Assembly: GCF_022048975.1 (NCBI RefSeq)
Contig: NZ_JAKMHX010000030.1
Coordinates: 310,001-374,000, forward strand
Origin: Sporosarcina cyprini
GTDB lineage: Bacteria; Bacillota; Bacilli; Bacillales_A; Planococcaceae
DNA: 64,000 bases
Direction of reading: 5' to 3'
The notes under the pieces are model-generated. The model saw only the letters and a list, made by a program, of their open reading frames with translations. It did no database searches and was not told the origin of the DNA. Positions 1-8,541 of this stretch are shown here, piece by piece. Within the stretch, counting starts at the first letter, position 1; each line of letters opens with the position of its first letter. The position numbers were made by a program, and so were the translations under genes.

Positions 1-622
1 TATATTCCAGCTCGTCCTTTACTGAATTATACTTGCCAGCGGTTCGGAGCTTCCCTAACACTGCATGAAGGGCTCCGACATTCGGTGCAATGGACATTTC
101 ATTATCGTTCAAAATGACAGTCATATTCGTCTGTGTATGGCCGATATGGTTCAATGCCTCAAGTGCCATCCCGCCAGTCAATGCGCCGTCTCCGATAATA
201 GGAATAACAAAATTCTTCCCTTTTTGGATATCCCGAGCTGCCGCCATACCCATCGCCGCAGAAAGGGACGTCGAACTATGCCCAGTCTCCCAGACATCAT
301 GCTCGCTCTCCAGCATCTTTGGAAAACCGCTGAGCCCTTTGTACTGACGCAACGTATTAAAATCACCGGCTCTGCCGGTTAAAATTTTGTGGACATATGC
401 CTGATGCCCTACGTCCCATATGAATTTATCTTCCGGGCTATCGAACATCTTATGAAGCGCGATTGTCAACTCGACAACGCCAAGATTTGGTCCGATATGA
501 CCACCGGTTACAGACAAATTCTCGATGAGGAATTTTCTGATCGAAGCAGCAAGCTCCGCCAATTGGTCCTTATCGAGATTTTTAACGAAAGATGGATTTT
601 TAATCTGAGTGAGATCCATCAT
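1..622 (-). CDS. dxs: 1-deoxy-D-xylulose-5-phosphate synthase, N-terminal part (runs off the window)
   Basis: First enzyme of the MEP isoprenoid pathway; condenses pyruvate and glyceraldehyde-3-phosphate using thiamine diphosphate in the cytoplasm. The minus-strand translation starts [12 protein letters not shown] and carries [19 protein letters not shown] and the thiamine-binding GDGALTGG followed by NDNEMSI, which are typical of the family's N-terminal domain. Only about 207 of an expected ~630 residues are inside the window; the gene continues left of base 1. The start ATG at 622 follows an AAGGTG ribosome site. It is immediately downstream of ispA in the same direction, so both probably share a transcript with xseA-xseB, as in other Bacillales. 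Confidence 0.95.
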   Translation of the reverse strand, partial: MMDLTQIKNPSFVKNLDKDQLAELAASIRKFLIENLSVTGGHIGPNLGVVELTIALHKMFDSPEDKFIWDVGHQAYVHKILTGRAGDFNTLRQYKGLSGFPKMLESEHDVWETGHSSTSLSAAMGMAAARDIQKGKNFVIPIIGDGALTGGMALEALNHIGHTQTNMTVILNDNEMSIAPNVGALHAVLGKLRTAGKYNSVKDELEY

Positions 623-745
623 TATCACGCACCTTCATTAATTGATTGCCACGATTCCAACAGCGCTTTCTTCATTATACCAAGAAGGGTCCCCAATACA
701 ACATATTGGTCCGAAGGGATGAGATAAATTCAAACCTTTTCCGCT

Positions 746-1630
746 TCATGCATTACGATCGACAATATAATCAGCGAAAAGACCTAAAAGCGGCTGATCA
801 TCAGCGAGGAATTCAATTGATTCCAAAGCGGATTGATGATGCTTGCGCAAACGCTCCTCTGCTCCATCGAGCCCCAGCAAGGCGGGATACGTCGATTTCT
901 CCCTTTCAGCATCGCTGCCAGCAGTCTTTCCAAGCTGCTCGGTCGTAGAAGTGATGTCCAAAATATCGTCTTTTATTTGAAATGCGAGACCGATATTTTT
1001 CGCATAATCCTTCAATTTCACAATTTGTTCTTCGTTCGCTTTAGCTAAGATGGCACCGGCTTCTATGCAAAATGATAGCAGTGCGCCTGTCTTGTGCAGA
1101 TGAACCGTCTCTAATTGTTCAAGTGATAAAGAACGATGTTCCCCTTCAATATCAAGCACTTGTCCGCCAACCATGCCGCTTGGTCCAGAGGCATCCGCCA
1201 GGAGAGTAATAATGCGCAGGGCATCTTGCGGATCGGTCTCTTTCAACGTTGATAATTGTTTAAAGGCCAATGTCTGCAGTGCATCGCCTGCCAAAACTGC
1301 AACCGCTTCGCCGTAAACTTTATGATTCGTCGGCTTTCCGCGTCTAAAGTCATCATCGTCCATACTCGGCAAATCATCGTGGATCAGCGAATAAGTATGG
1401 ATCATTTCAACAGCACAGGCTACGGCCACTGCATCTTCAGAAGACGCCTGCAGATCCTCCAAGGTTGCGAGAACGAGCATTGGCCGAATCCGTTTGCCAC
1501 CCGCTTGGATGGAATAAGCCATGGAATCTTTCAGTGAGGAAGGGATTCCCGCTTCCTCCAACATGCCTTCCATAGCCTGATCGATTATTGGCATCTTTTC
1601 ATCTATGAACCGCTTGAGTCTCTCATTCAT
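746..1630 (-). CDS. ispA: Polyprenyl (farnesyl) diphosphate synthase
   Basis: Short-chain trans-prenyltransferase that elongates DMAPP with IPP to geranyl/farnesyl diphosphate. The 294-residue protein has the first aspartate-rich motif DDLPSMDDDD near residues 85-94, a GGKRIRP substrate-binding segment near 44-50 and the second motif KDDILD in the C-terminal half. A longer frame reaches 1684, but the ATG at 1630 has an AAAGGGG ribosome site and overlaps the xseB stop by 8 bases, the usual coupling in this operon. Product chain length (C15 versus longer) is inferred from family and context, not proven by sequence. Sits between xseB and dxs. Confidence 0.93.
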   Translation of the reverse strand: MNERLKRFIDEKMPIIDQAMEGMLEEAGIPSSLKDSMAYSIQAGGKRIRPMLVLATLEDLQASSEDAVAVACAVEMIHTYSLIHDDLPSMDDDDFRRGKPTNHKVYGEAVAVLAGDALQTLAFKQLSTLKETDPQDALRIITLLADASGPSGMVGGQVLDIEGEHRSLSLEQLETVHLHKTGALLSFCIEAGAILAKANEEQIVKLKDYAKNIGLAFQIKDDILDITSTTEQLGKTAGSDAEREKSTYPALLGLDGAEERLRKHHQSALESIEFLADDQPLLGLFADYIVDRNA

Positions 1631-1865
1631 TAGCTTCGGCCCCTTTTTCCGGATTGAACGGTCTTTGCTGCCCATCAGGATCAATGACCGAAATCAATTG
1701 TTTCTCCGCATCTTGTAATTTACCATGGCAGTATTGCGATAGCTCCATTCCTTTTTTATATAGGGATATCGCATCCTCCAAGGGCACATCACCAGTTTCC
1801 AATCGCTGGACGATCTCTTCCAATTTGAGCATCGCTTCCTCAAAACGAAGATTGTCGTTTTCCAT
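1623..1865 (-). CDS. xseB: Exodeoxyribonuclease VII small subunit
   Basis: Small subunit that wraps the large subunit of exonuclease VII, which degrades single-stranded DNA to short oligonucleotides. The 80-residue, mostly helical protein has the family pattern FEEAMLKLEEIVQRLETGDVPLEDA. Its start is one base after the end of xseA and its stop overlaps ispA by 8 bases, so the three are translationally coupled. Length is normal for the family. Confidence 0.95.
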   Translation of the reverse strand: MENDNLRFEEAMLKLEEIVQRLETGDVPLEDAISLYKKGMELSQYCHGKLQDAEKQLISVIDPDGQQRPFNPEKGAEANE

Positions 1866-3221
1866 TTAGTTCTCCCCCTCGTCGTTCAATCGTACCGATT
1901 TTATATCTGCTTCAACCACGCCGTCTTGGAGCCGAATTTGGACCGGATCCCCTGCTTCAAGCTGAGCCGCTTTTTTAACGACTTGCCCCTCCTGGTAGGT
2001 GACAGAAAAACCACGTTCCATGATCTGGAGTGGATTCAACGCTTTTAACATTCGGATGGACGATGTGAATCGCTCCTGTCGGGATTGAAGAAAGCGATTT
2101 GCTGCTAGTTTCATTCTGTCCGTATGCCGGTCGATATTTCGCCGTTCCTCGCTGATCTTTTGGGCAGGTGAATAAAATGCAAGGATCCTGTCCAATCGTT
2201 GATGTTCCATCTTCCGTTTCGTAGTAATTTCTCTCCCGCTTCGATAGAGTCTGTCCTCTAAGACACTCAATTTCTCAGTGAACGGACGATAGAGCCTCTC
2301 TGGAAATTGGAATGGATAAGAAGTTTCACAGACAGACAGGCGCCTTCTCTCATGTTTAATCTGATTTGATAACGATAGATAAAGAGACCGTTTTCTCTCT
2401 AAAATCCGTTCGAAGAGCTCTTCTTTGGAAGGGACAGCCATTTCTGCTGCCGCGGTAGGTGTCGGAGCTCGGCGATCCGCAACAAAATCAGCGATGGTCG
2501 TATCCGTTTCATGCCCGACCGCGCTAATAATTGGTATTTTAGAGGAGAATATGGATCTTGCCACTATTTCTTCATTAAAAGCCCATAAATCCTCAATGGA
2601 ACCGCCGCCTCGGCCGACGATCAAGACATCAATGGAACCGAAAGATTCCGCTTGGGCAATCGCTTTTACAATAGAAGGGGCTGCTTGCGGTCCTTGTACA
2701 ACTGCTGGGAACAGAACAATTTCGGCTAGCGGGTACCGACGGGCTATCGTTGAACAAATATCCCGGATAGCTGCACCCGACTGAGCCGTCACGACACCGA
2801 CCTTTTTGGGCAAAGGAGGCAATGGCTGTTTCCAGCGAGGATCAAACAATCCTTCCTTCCCAAGACTTTCCTTCAGCTGCTCAAATGCCAAATAAAGGGC
2901 ACCAACTCCGTCCGGCTGCATCGTCTGGACATACAATTGGTACTGGCCACTCGCTTCATAGACATTGACGTCGCCTGTCAACAGGACGTTCATTCCTTCT
3001 TCAGGTTTGAATTTTAATTGGGATGCATTCGATCGGAACATTGCTGATTGAATCCGGCTCTTGTCATCTTTCAAAGTGAAATAGATATGACCGCTCGGAT
3101 GGACTTTGACATTCGATAACTCGCCTTTGACGAAAACATTCCGCAAATGAGGATCGGCGTCAAATTTTCTTTTTATGTATTTGGTTAACGCGTTGACAGA
3201 TAAGTATGGAAGACCGGTCAT
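1866..3221 (-). CDS. xseA: Exodeoxyribonuclease VII large subunit
   Basis: Catalytic subunit of exonuclease VII (single-strand DNA degradation in both directions). The 451-residue protein has an N-terminal OB-fold (LSVNALTKYIKRKFD through about residue 100) and the catalytic-domain signature GRGGGSIEDLWAFNEE followed by SAVGHETDTTIADFVADRRAPTPTAAAE. The frame stays open to a TTG at 3242, but GGAGGTG placed nine bases before the ATG at 3221 fixes the start at MTGLPYLSV. Followed directly by xseB. A GC-rich hairpin lies upstream, between it and folD. Confidence 0.95.
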   Translation of the reverse strand: MTGLPYLSVNALTKYIKRKFDADPHLRNVFVKGELSNVKVHPSGHIYFTLKDDKSRIQSAMFRSNASQLKFKPEEGMNVLLTGDVNVYEASGQYQLYVQTMQPDGVGALYLAFEQLKESLGKEGLFDPRWKQPLPPLPKKVGVVTAQSGAAIRDICSTIARRYPLAEIVLFPAVVQGPQAAPSIVKAIAQAESFGSIDVLIVGRGGGSIEDLWAFNEEIVARSIFSSKIPIISAVGHETDTTIADFVADRRAPTPTAAAEMAVPSKEELFERILERKRSLYLSLSNQIKHERRRLSVCETSYPFQFPERLYRPFTEKLSVLEDRLYRSGREITTKRKMEHQRLDRILAFYSPAQKISEERRNIDRHTDRMKLAANRFLQSRQERFTSSIRMLKALNPLQIMERGFSVTYQEGQVVKKAAQLEAGDPVQIRLQDGVVEADIKSVRLNDEGEN

Positions 3222-3274
3222 ATCATTTTTCACCTCCAACAAAGAATGGACAAGGGAATGGCTTTCGCATTTCG

Positions 3275-3298
3275 AGCGGAAAGCGTCCGCCTTCCGCT
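3275..3298. repeat. Short GC-rich palindrome between folD and xseA
   Basis: AGCGGA at 3275-3280 pairs with TCCGCT at 3293-3298, and the inner GCG/CGC bases extend the pairing. The surrounding 3261-3310 segment is made of GCTTTCGC/GCTTTTGC-like words resembling the edges of the longer interspersed repeat at 52956-53082. It may be a degenerate fragment of that family or an mRNA hairpin in the folD-xseA transcript. No T-tract follows it on either strand, so it is not a normal terminator. Confidence 0.4.
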
Positions 3299-3311
3299 GG
3301 CTTTTGCTGCA

Positions 3312-4172
3312 TTAGGAGTGGCGTGCGCAAGCCTTCTCAGCGCTTTGCAATGTATTTTTCAATAGCATTGTAATGGTCATAGGACCTACTCCGCCAGGGA
3401 CGGGCGTAATAGCTGATGCCACATTTTTCACTTGTTCATAATCGACATCTCCGCAAAGCTTCCCGTTTTCATCACGGTTCATGCCGACATCAATGACAAC
3501 CGCATCTTTTTTGACATGCTCAGCCGTAATAAATTTTGGAATCCCGATGGCGACCACTAGAATATCGGCTTGCTTCGTAAAGCTGGCTAAATCTGTTGTC
3601 CGAGAATGACAATAAGTGACGGTTGCATTTTTTTGGAGCAGCAGCTGTCCCATTGGTTTACCGACAATATTGCTACGTCCGATGACTACGGCATGCTTCC
3701 CTTCGAGATCGATGCCTGACCGTTCCAATAAAGCCATGATGCCATGTGGAGTGCAGGGCAGGAATGTCTCTTGTCCAATCATCATCTTTCCGACATTTAC
3801 CGGATGAAATCCATCCACATCTTTCGCCGGAGTAATCGAACCGATAATTAAATCTTCATCTATATGTTTCGGCAGCGGTAACTGCACAAGAATTCCATGA
3901 ATGCTTTCGTCCTGATTCAATTCTTCTACTTTTCCTAACAGCTCGTCCGTCGAGACTGTTTCAGGAAGTTCGATGAGGACTGACTTCATTCCGACTTCAA
4001 TGCTCGACTTTTCCTTGTTCTTCACATAGGTTTGCGAGGCAGGATTATCACCTACCAAAATGACCGCGAGTCCTGGCTGACACCCTTTATGCACCAGTTT
4101 GCCGACACTCTGCTTTACCTCTTCCCTAATCTCCTTGCCGATTACACGTCCATCAATCACTTTGCCAGTCAT
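3312..4172 (-). CDS. folD: Methylenetetrahydrofolate dehydrogenase / methenyl-THF cyclohydrolase
   Basis: Bifunctional one-carbon enzyme interconverting 5,10-methylene-, methenyl- and 10-formyl-tetrahydrofolate. The 286-residue protein has the catalytic YVKNKEK segment near residue 50-57, the [10 protein letters not shown] loop, the NADP-binding GRSNIVGKP, and the C-terminal [11 protein letters not shown] signature. The ATG at 4172 is chosen over an upstream in-frame codon because CTGGAGGA precedes it and the extension would overlap nusB. Lies 22 bases after nusB in the same direction. Confidence 0.96.
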   Translation of the reverse strand: MTGKVIDGRVIGKEIREEVKQSVGKLVHKGCQPGLAVILVGDNPASQTYVKNKEKSSIEVGMKSVLIELPETVSTDELLGKVEELNQDESIHGILVQLPLPKHIDEDLIIGSITPAKDVDGFHPVNVGKMMIGQETFLPCTPHGIMALLERSGIDLEGKHAVVIGRSNIVGKPMGQLLLQKNATVTYCHSRTTDLASFTKQADILVVAIGIPKFITAEHVKKDAVVIDVGMNRDENGKLCGDVDYEQVKNVASAITPVPGGVGPMTITMLLKNTLQSAEKACARHS

Positions 4173-4194
4173 CACTGATTCCTCCAGACAATAA

Positions 4195-4578
4195 TTATTC
4201 TTGTTCTTCGAATTTGGAAAGAACACCGTTTACAAATCGTCCTGATTTTTCATCTCCGTACAGCTTACAAAGCTCGATTGCCTCGTTTAATACGACTTTA
4301 TGCGGCACGTCTCCGCCAAACAGCAATTCAAAAGCTGCCAAGCGCAATACAGTCCGCTCGATTTTCGGCAAACGGTCCAATGACCATTTTTCCAATTTGC
4401 CAATCAATTGTTCGTCAATTTCCGACAAATGCTCCACAGTGCCGCGCACGAGCTTCTCATAAAATGGATCGATCGGCCGTTCTACTACATAAGCAATCGC
4501 TTCATCCGCAGTCAATTCGGTATTATCCAACTGAAAAAGCGTCTGTACCGCTTTTTCCCTGGCTTCTCTTCGTTTCAT
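4195..4578 (-). CDS. nusB: Transcription antitermination factor NusB
   Basis: Binds boxA RNA with NusE/S10 during rRNA antitermination. The 127-residue protein starts [18 protein letters not shown] and has the all-helical family pattern, including [18 protein letters not shown] and the C-terminal [18 protein letters not shown] ribosome site precedes the ATG. First gene of a set running nusB-folD-xseA-xseB-ispA-dxs, the conserved Bacillales order. Confidence 0.95.
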   Translation of the reverse strand: MKRREAREKAVQTLFQLDNTELTADEAIAYVVERPIDPFYEKLVRGTVEHLSEIDEQLIGKLEKWSLDRLPKIERTVLRLAAFELLFGGDVPHKVVLNEAIELCKLYGDEKSGRFVNGVLSKFEEQE

Positions 4579-4657
4579 TCAGTCTTCTCCTCCACTACTG
4601 TATATCTCGGGCTTAATCATAGCATATCCTGCGAGTATTTATATAGCATAACAAGTT

Positions 4658-4687
4658 GAAAAGCATCATCCGAAGACGATGCTTTTC
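4658..4687 (-). terminator. Terminator after yqhY
   Basis: Perfect 10-bp inverted repeat GAAAAGCATC / GATGCTTTTC with a 10-base loop. The A/T ends of the stem supply T-tracts on both strands. It lies between yqhY (ends 4763) and nusB (starts 4578) and probably ends the accBC-yqhY transcript. Confidence 0.65.
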
Positions 4688-4762
4688 TCTGCCCGGATTT
4701 CCATAGGACTGTTCGAAGCGCAGTCATGGATGTGATGAGTGCATCCCATCATCCGGCATGCA

Positions 4763-5164
4763 CTATTTTGTGTCCGATGCCACGTCGAAGTCGATGCCAG
4801 TAATGTGGACATTCACTTCTTTCGTTTCGAGCGAAGTCATATGGTAAATGGCATGACGAACTTGTTTTTGAATGTTTGTCGCGACTTCCGGTATGGAATG
4901 GCCGTATTCGACGACACAATAAATATCAACTTTCAGTTCTTCGTCTGACCAATCCGTTTTAACCCCTTTGCCATGGTTCACTTTGCCAAATTTTTCAGCA
5001 ACGCCTGTGGCAAAATTGCCTTTTGTCTTTGCTACACCATCCACTTCATTTGTCGCGATGCCGACAATGACTTCCAGTACTTCAGGCGCAAGCTGCACAC
5101 GGCCAAGTGCCGCATGGCCTTCCGGATCTTTTCCGACAAATGATGGGTTTGTCTTTTCTGCCAT
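4763..5164 (-). CDS. yqhY: Asp23/Gls24 family envelope-stress protein (YqhY)
   Basis: 133-residue Asp23/DUF322 protein. Family features are the APEVLEVIVGIATNEVDGVA segment (split here: APEVLEVIV, then GIATNEVDGV) and the alternating strand/helix pattern ending in VNVHITGIDF. In B. subtilis YqhY is encoded with accBC and has been linked to control of acetyl-CoA carboxylase activity; the same order here (accB-accC-yqhY) supports that assignment. Cytoplasmic, no signal peptide. GGAGGAG ribosome site seven bases before the ATG. Confidence 0.9.
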   Translation of the reverse strand: MAEKTNPSFVGKDPEGHAALGRVQLAPEVLEVIVGIATNEVDGVAKTKGNFATGVAEKFGKVNHGKGVKTDWSDEELKVDIYCVVEYGHSIPEVATNIQKQVRHAIYHMTSLETKEVNVHITGIDFDVASDTK

Positions 5165-5226
5165 ACCAAATCTCCTCCTCGGATATCATGCTATGCCAAG
5201 GAGTGCCGAAGAAATCGGCATCTCCC

Positions 5227-6573
5227 TTATTTCATCACATCATATTTTTCAAGAAACTTCGTATCAAAATCTCCTGACTTAAAGACCTCGTGGTCCATTA
5301 AGTTCGAGTGGAACGGAATCGTCGTATTGACGCCTTCAATAATAAATTCTCCAAGCGCACGTTTCATGCGTGCAACCGCTTCTTCCCTCGTATCACCATG
5401 CACAATGAGTTTAGCGACCATGGAATCATAAAACGGCGGAATGGAGTAGCCCGGGTACATCGCGCTGTCCACGCGAACGCCGAAACCGCCAGGAGCCATA
5501 TACATTGTCACTTTCCCCGGTGATGGCATGAAGTTTTTCTCTGGATTCTCCGCATTGATCCGGCATTCCATAGCCCATCCGTTAATCTTAATATCCTCTT
5601 GCTTGTATGCCAGCTTTTCACCTGCCGCCACGAGCAATTGCTGTTTTATTAAATCAATGCCAGTGATCATTTCCGTGACAGGGTGCTCCACTTGGATTCT
5701 TGTATTCATTTCCATGAAATAGAACTTTTTATTAATATGATCAAATATGAATTCCACTGTTCCTGCACCGCGATAATTAACGGCTTCAGCCGCTTTCACT
5801 GCAGCTTCTCCCATCTCTTGGCGCAATTCAGGCGTTAAAGCCGGTGACGGAGCTTCTTCCAGAAGTTTCTGCATGCGACGCTGAATGGAACAGTCCCGCT
5901 CACCTAAATGGATCGTGTTACCATGCTTGTCGGCAAGCACCTGAACTTCGACATGGCGGAACTCCTCAATGAACTTCTCCAAGTAGACACCTGGATTGCC
6001 AAACGCGGCAGCTGCCTCTTTTTGAGTGATCTTAATTCCTTTTACAAGTTCCTCTTCATTTCTTGCGACGCGGATCCCTTTACCGCCACCGCCAGCTGTT
6101 GCTTTAATAATGACTGGGAAACCTATCTGTTTCGCGACTTCTAATCCTTCGACTTCATCAGCAACAATTCCGTCCGATCCAGGTACAATCGGAACTCCCG
6201 CTTGGCGCATCGTTTCTCTTGCAACGTCTTTTGTACCCATTTTTGATATTGCCGCAGCAGTCGGTCCTATGAATTCGATATTCACTTCTTCGCAAAGCTC
6301 CGCAAAGCTCGCATTCTCCGCAAGAAAGCCGTAGCCCGGGTGAATGCCGTCACATCCCGTTAATTTAGCAACGCTGATAATGTTGGAAAAGTTTAAGTAG
6401 CTATCTTTAGACAACTTTGGTCCGATGCAATACGCTTCGTCCGCAAGTTCAACGTGAAGGGCTTCCTGATCTGCTTCCGAATAGACCGCCACTGTTTTAA
6501 TTCCCATTTCCCTGCATGCTCGAATTATCCGTACTGCGATTTCACCACGATTTGCAATTAGTACTTTTTTCAT
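5227..6573 (-). CDS. accC: Acetyl-CoA carboxylase, biotin carboxylase subunit
   Basis: ATP-grasp enzyme that carboxylates the biotin on AccB, the first half-reaction of malonyl-CoA formation. The 448-residue protein begins [16 protein letters not shown], carries the nucleotide loop GGGGKGIR near 164-171, and the catalytic [14 protein letters not shown] region near 289-302. The open frame extends to 6690 but overlaps accB; GAGGAGGAG before the ATG at 6573 fixes the start, 13 bases after the accB stop. Probably one transcript accB-accC-yqhY. Confidence 0.97.
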   Translation of the reverse strand: MKKVLIANRGEIAVRIIRACREMGIKTVAVYSEADQEALHVELADEAYCIGPKLSKDSYLNFSNIISVAKLTGCDGIHPGYGFLAENASFAELCEEVNIEFIGPTAAAISKMGTKDVARETMRQAGVPIVPGSDGIVADEVEGLEVAKQIGFPVIIKATAGGGGKGIRVARNEEELVKGIKITQKEAAAAFGNPGVYLEKFIEEFRHVEVQVLADKHGNTIHLGERDCSIQRRMQKLLEEAPSPALTPELRQEMGEAAVKAAEAVNYRGAGTVEFIFDHINKKFYFMEMNTRIQVEHPVTEMITGIDLIKQQLLVAAGEKLAYKQEDIKINGWAMECRINAENPEKNFMPSPGKVTMYMAPGGFGVRVDSAMYPGYSIPPFYDSMVAKLIVHGDTREEAVARMKRALGEFIIEGVNTTIPFHSNLMDHEVFKSGDFDTKFLEKYDVMK

Positions 6574-6586
6574 TTCAAACTCCTCC

Positions 6587-7105
6587 TCAATTCTCTTTGA
6601 CGAGGAAGAGAGGTTGTCCGTATTCGACGAGCTGCCCATCTTCCACAAGAACCTCCACGATTTCTCCGGAAACTTCTGCTTCAATTTCATTAAACAGCTT
6701 CATCGCTTCCACGATGCAAACAACAGTATCCGGTTTCACTTGATCGCCTTTTTGAGCATATGCAGGTGCGTCCGGCGAAGAGGCTTTGTAGAATGTTCCT
6801 ACCATTGGTGAAGTAATTTTGTGCAATGAAGCGTCCTCTTGCACTTTCTCAGCTGGTGCTGCAGCCGGCTGATGCTCTTTGCTTTCTGGTTGAGCCGCAG
6901 CAACAGGCGCTGCAGCCGGTTGCTCCACTACTGGCTGCTGGATTGGCGCTTGCTCAGTTTTTTGGACTTGCGGGGCGACAGTCACTTGTTGGATGCCAGC
7001 CTTTTCAAGTTTGATTTTTGTTCCTTCCGATTCGAATGTAAATTTTTCAATGGATGATTGATCGATCAATTTAATTATTTCACGAATTTCTTGGATTTTT
7101 AACAT
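6587..7105 (-). CDS. accB: Acetyl-CoA carboxylase, biotin carboxyl carrier protein
   Basis: Carries the biotin that shuttles carboxyl groups between AccC and AccA/D. The 172-residue protein has an N-terminal helix region, a flexible Pro/Ala/Gln-rich linker (about residues 45-90) and a C-terminal biotinyl domain with the biotinylation site EAMKLFNE; the modified lysine is K136. Slightly longer than the usual ~160 residues because of the linker. First gene of the accBC-yqhY group, after the spoIIIA terminator. Confidence 0.96.
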   Translation of the reverse strand: MLKIQEIREIIKLIDQSSIEKFTFESEGTKIKLEKAGIQQVTVAPQVQKTEQAPIQQPVVEQPAAAPVAAAQPESKEHQPAAAPAEKVQEDASLHKITSPMVGTFYKASSPDAPAYAQKGDQVKPDTVVCIVEAMKLFNEIEAEVSGEIVEVLVEDGQLVEYGQPLFLVKEN

Positions 7106-7208
7106 GACTCGATTCTCCTGACTACAATATATTTAGAATCCCTTCCCCTTTATTTTAGACGTTTTTACGAAAGAATGAAATAGATAAAGGTTATTATGTC
7201 CGATAGAA

Positions 7209-7237
7209 ACAAAAAAAGACCCTGATAATGGGCCTTT
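7209..7237 (-). terminator. Terminator at the end of the spoIIIA operon
   Basis: On the minus strand AAAGGCCC and GGGTCTTT pair around a 7-base loop and run into seven T residues. It separates spoIIIAH (ends 7348) from accB (starts 7105). Confidence 0.8.
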
Positions 7238-7347
7238 TAACGAAACATTGCCATTCATTCTTACCAAAGTTTGAGAATTAGGGCAATGTTCTCTCGTGTA
7301 ACCAGCTGTTGTGTACAGCCTTTTATATTTTTTTAATCCTAAAATGC

Positions 7348-7884
7348 TTAATTTCCAGTGAAGTCCACTTTTACCTGGCGAGTGTCATCCCAGTTCGCCC
7401 ATATATACTTGGTGATTTCATCTGCCAATTCTTTCGAATGGCCTTCTTGGGCCAGCACTGTTACAGCGACCTTGCCGTTATCTTTACGGACGAACACTTC
7501 CGGATAGCCCAGCGCTTTGATTTGCATTTCCATTAATGCTTCTGCTGACGTTTGTTTCGTCAGATCTTCCAGCGCATTAAATGCTTCATTTTTCTCCTCG
7601 ACCGTATAATCCGAAGAAAGTGTCTTTGCCTCTAATTGTTCCTTCAACTTGCTTCGCTCGTCCAGGACTTGCATCCGCATTTCTTCAAATAGGACAGACT
7701 CGGCAAAGACTGGCTTCGTTGCGTCTTTCGTATTGGTCAATGTGATGGCATCAGAATCTTTATCTCCAAAAATCGCAAGCCCATCAAACTGCATTGGTGC
7801 TTCTCTGTTTAAATAATAGATGGAGATGACCGCTACCAGGCTGAGTAATGTTAAAAACCATACTGTTCGTTTATTCGCTTTCAA
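7348..7884 (-). CDS. spoIIIAH: Stage III sporulation protein AH (SpoIIIAH)
   Basis: Mother-cell membrane protein whose extracellular YscJ/FliF-like domain binds forespore SpoIIQ to form the A-Q channel across the intermembrane space. The 178-residue protein has a short cytoplasmic tail (MKANKRT), one membrane helix (about 9-25) and an extracellular region with a charged coiled stretch (about 65-115) and a C-terminal alpha/beta domain (EVFVRKDNGKVAVTVL). It is shorter than the ~218-residue B. subtilis protein, mainly in the linker. Its start overlaps the spoIIIAG stop by 14 bases. Last gene of the operon. Confidence 0.92.
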   Translation of the reverse strand: MKANKRTVWFLTLLSLVAVISIYYLNREAPMQFDGLAIFGDKDSDAITLTNTKDATKPVFAESVLFEEMRMQVLDERSKLKEQLEAKTLSSDYTVEEKNEAFNALEDLTKQTSAEALMEMQIKALGYPEVFVRKDNGKVAVTVLAQEGHSKELADEITKYIWANWDDTRQVKVDFTGN

Positions 7885-8299
7885 GTTGAGTCCCCCTTTT
7901 CTTCATTTCTTCGATGACAATTCGATGTTCAGGCAGCTGCAGTACCGATGAAAGGATTTGCTTCATTCTGTTTTTCATCCTCATATCATCTGCCCCCTCC
8001 GCCACAACTAATATCCCTTGCAGCGGATTGCCTGTCTTATTGGAACGGCTGGACAGTGAAAAATAGTCCGAGAGCGGGTCGGCAGGCTTTACGCCCTTTT
8101 CATAATGAGGATAGATGATCACTTCCCCAATCCCTTCAATACTCATCAACGCCTTTTCAAGTTCTGCATATTCCCGGCTCTCCTCCCCCTTTCCTTTCTC
8201 CCCCCCAAACGATCCTAGTGTCGTGTTGATGAATATGATGACAAGAACAACAATGGAACCTAGCAATAAAGGAAATGTTTTTCTTTTTGTTTTCTGCAT
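7871..8299 (-). CDS. spoIIIAG: Stage III sporulation protein AG (SpoIIIAG), short form
   Basis: Ring-forming component of the A-Q channel. The 142-residue protein has one N-terminal membrane helix (about 10-28) and an extracellular domain with LMSIEGIGEVIIY, LQGILVVAEGADD and VLQLPEHRIVIEEM, which match the conserved RBM-fold region of the family. B. subtilis SpoIIIAG is about 229 residues; here the long N-terminal cytoplasmic tail and the insert within the extracellular domain are missing. Start ATG follows a weak ATGGTGATG ribosome region. Overlaps spoIIIAH by 14 bases. Confidence 0.88.
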   Translation of the reverse strand: MQKTKRKTFPLLLGSIVVLVIIFINTTLGSFGGEKGKGEESREYAELEKALMSIEGIGEVIIYPHYEKGVKPADPLSDYFSLSSRSNKTGNPLQGILVVAEGADDMRMKNRMKQILSSVLQLPEHRIVIEEMKKRGTQLESE

Positions 8300-8364
8300 T
8301 TCATCACCATTTCATTTCTTTGAGCCGGATATGGGTAGTCATCTATGTTTAACAGTATGCTTGG

Positions 8365-8541
8365 TCACCACAGGCTATGACCAAAAATTGTGGAGAACGA
8401 ATGAATTATCCAAATACCCATGGCAATTTTCATGATAGCCAGAAAATCGTCTTCCAGATCATCAGGGAGCAATAAAGGCAGTACGACAGATAGAACCGAC
8501 AACAGCAATATTCCACTCATAAACTGTACGATGGCAACCAC
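8365..8541 (-). CDS. spoIIIAF: Miniature SpoIIIAF-like membrane protein
   Basis: A 58-codon frame fills the spoIIIAF position. It begins with GTG exactly after the spoIIIAE stop (TGA 8544-8542) and ends at TGA 8367-8365. The product is almost only two membrane helices (about 9-26 and 34-52) separated by LLLPDDLEDD, resembling the two-helix N-terminus of B. subtilis SpoIIIAF (pattern hydrophobic-LLLP-polar-hydrophobic). The ~150-residue extracellular ring-forming domain of the normal ~206-residue protein is absent, and none of the three frames downstream restores it before spoIIIAG. Assignment rests on position and on the LLLP helix pair; a decayed remnant is the alternative. Confidence 0.6.
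   Translation of the reverse strand: MVAIVQFMSGILLLSVLSVVLPLLLPDDLEDDFLAIMKIAMGIWIIHSFSTIFGHSLW

Noticed and set aside
622..4760. OLE RNA, which is often found near ispA/folD/nusB in some Gram-positives
   Set aside because: No gap in this stretch is long enough; the largest (4579-4762) holds only a terminator.
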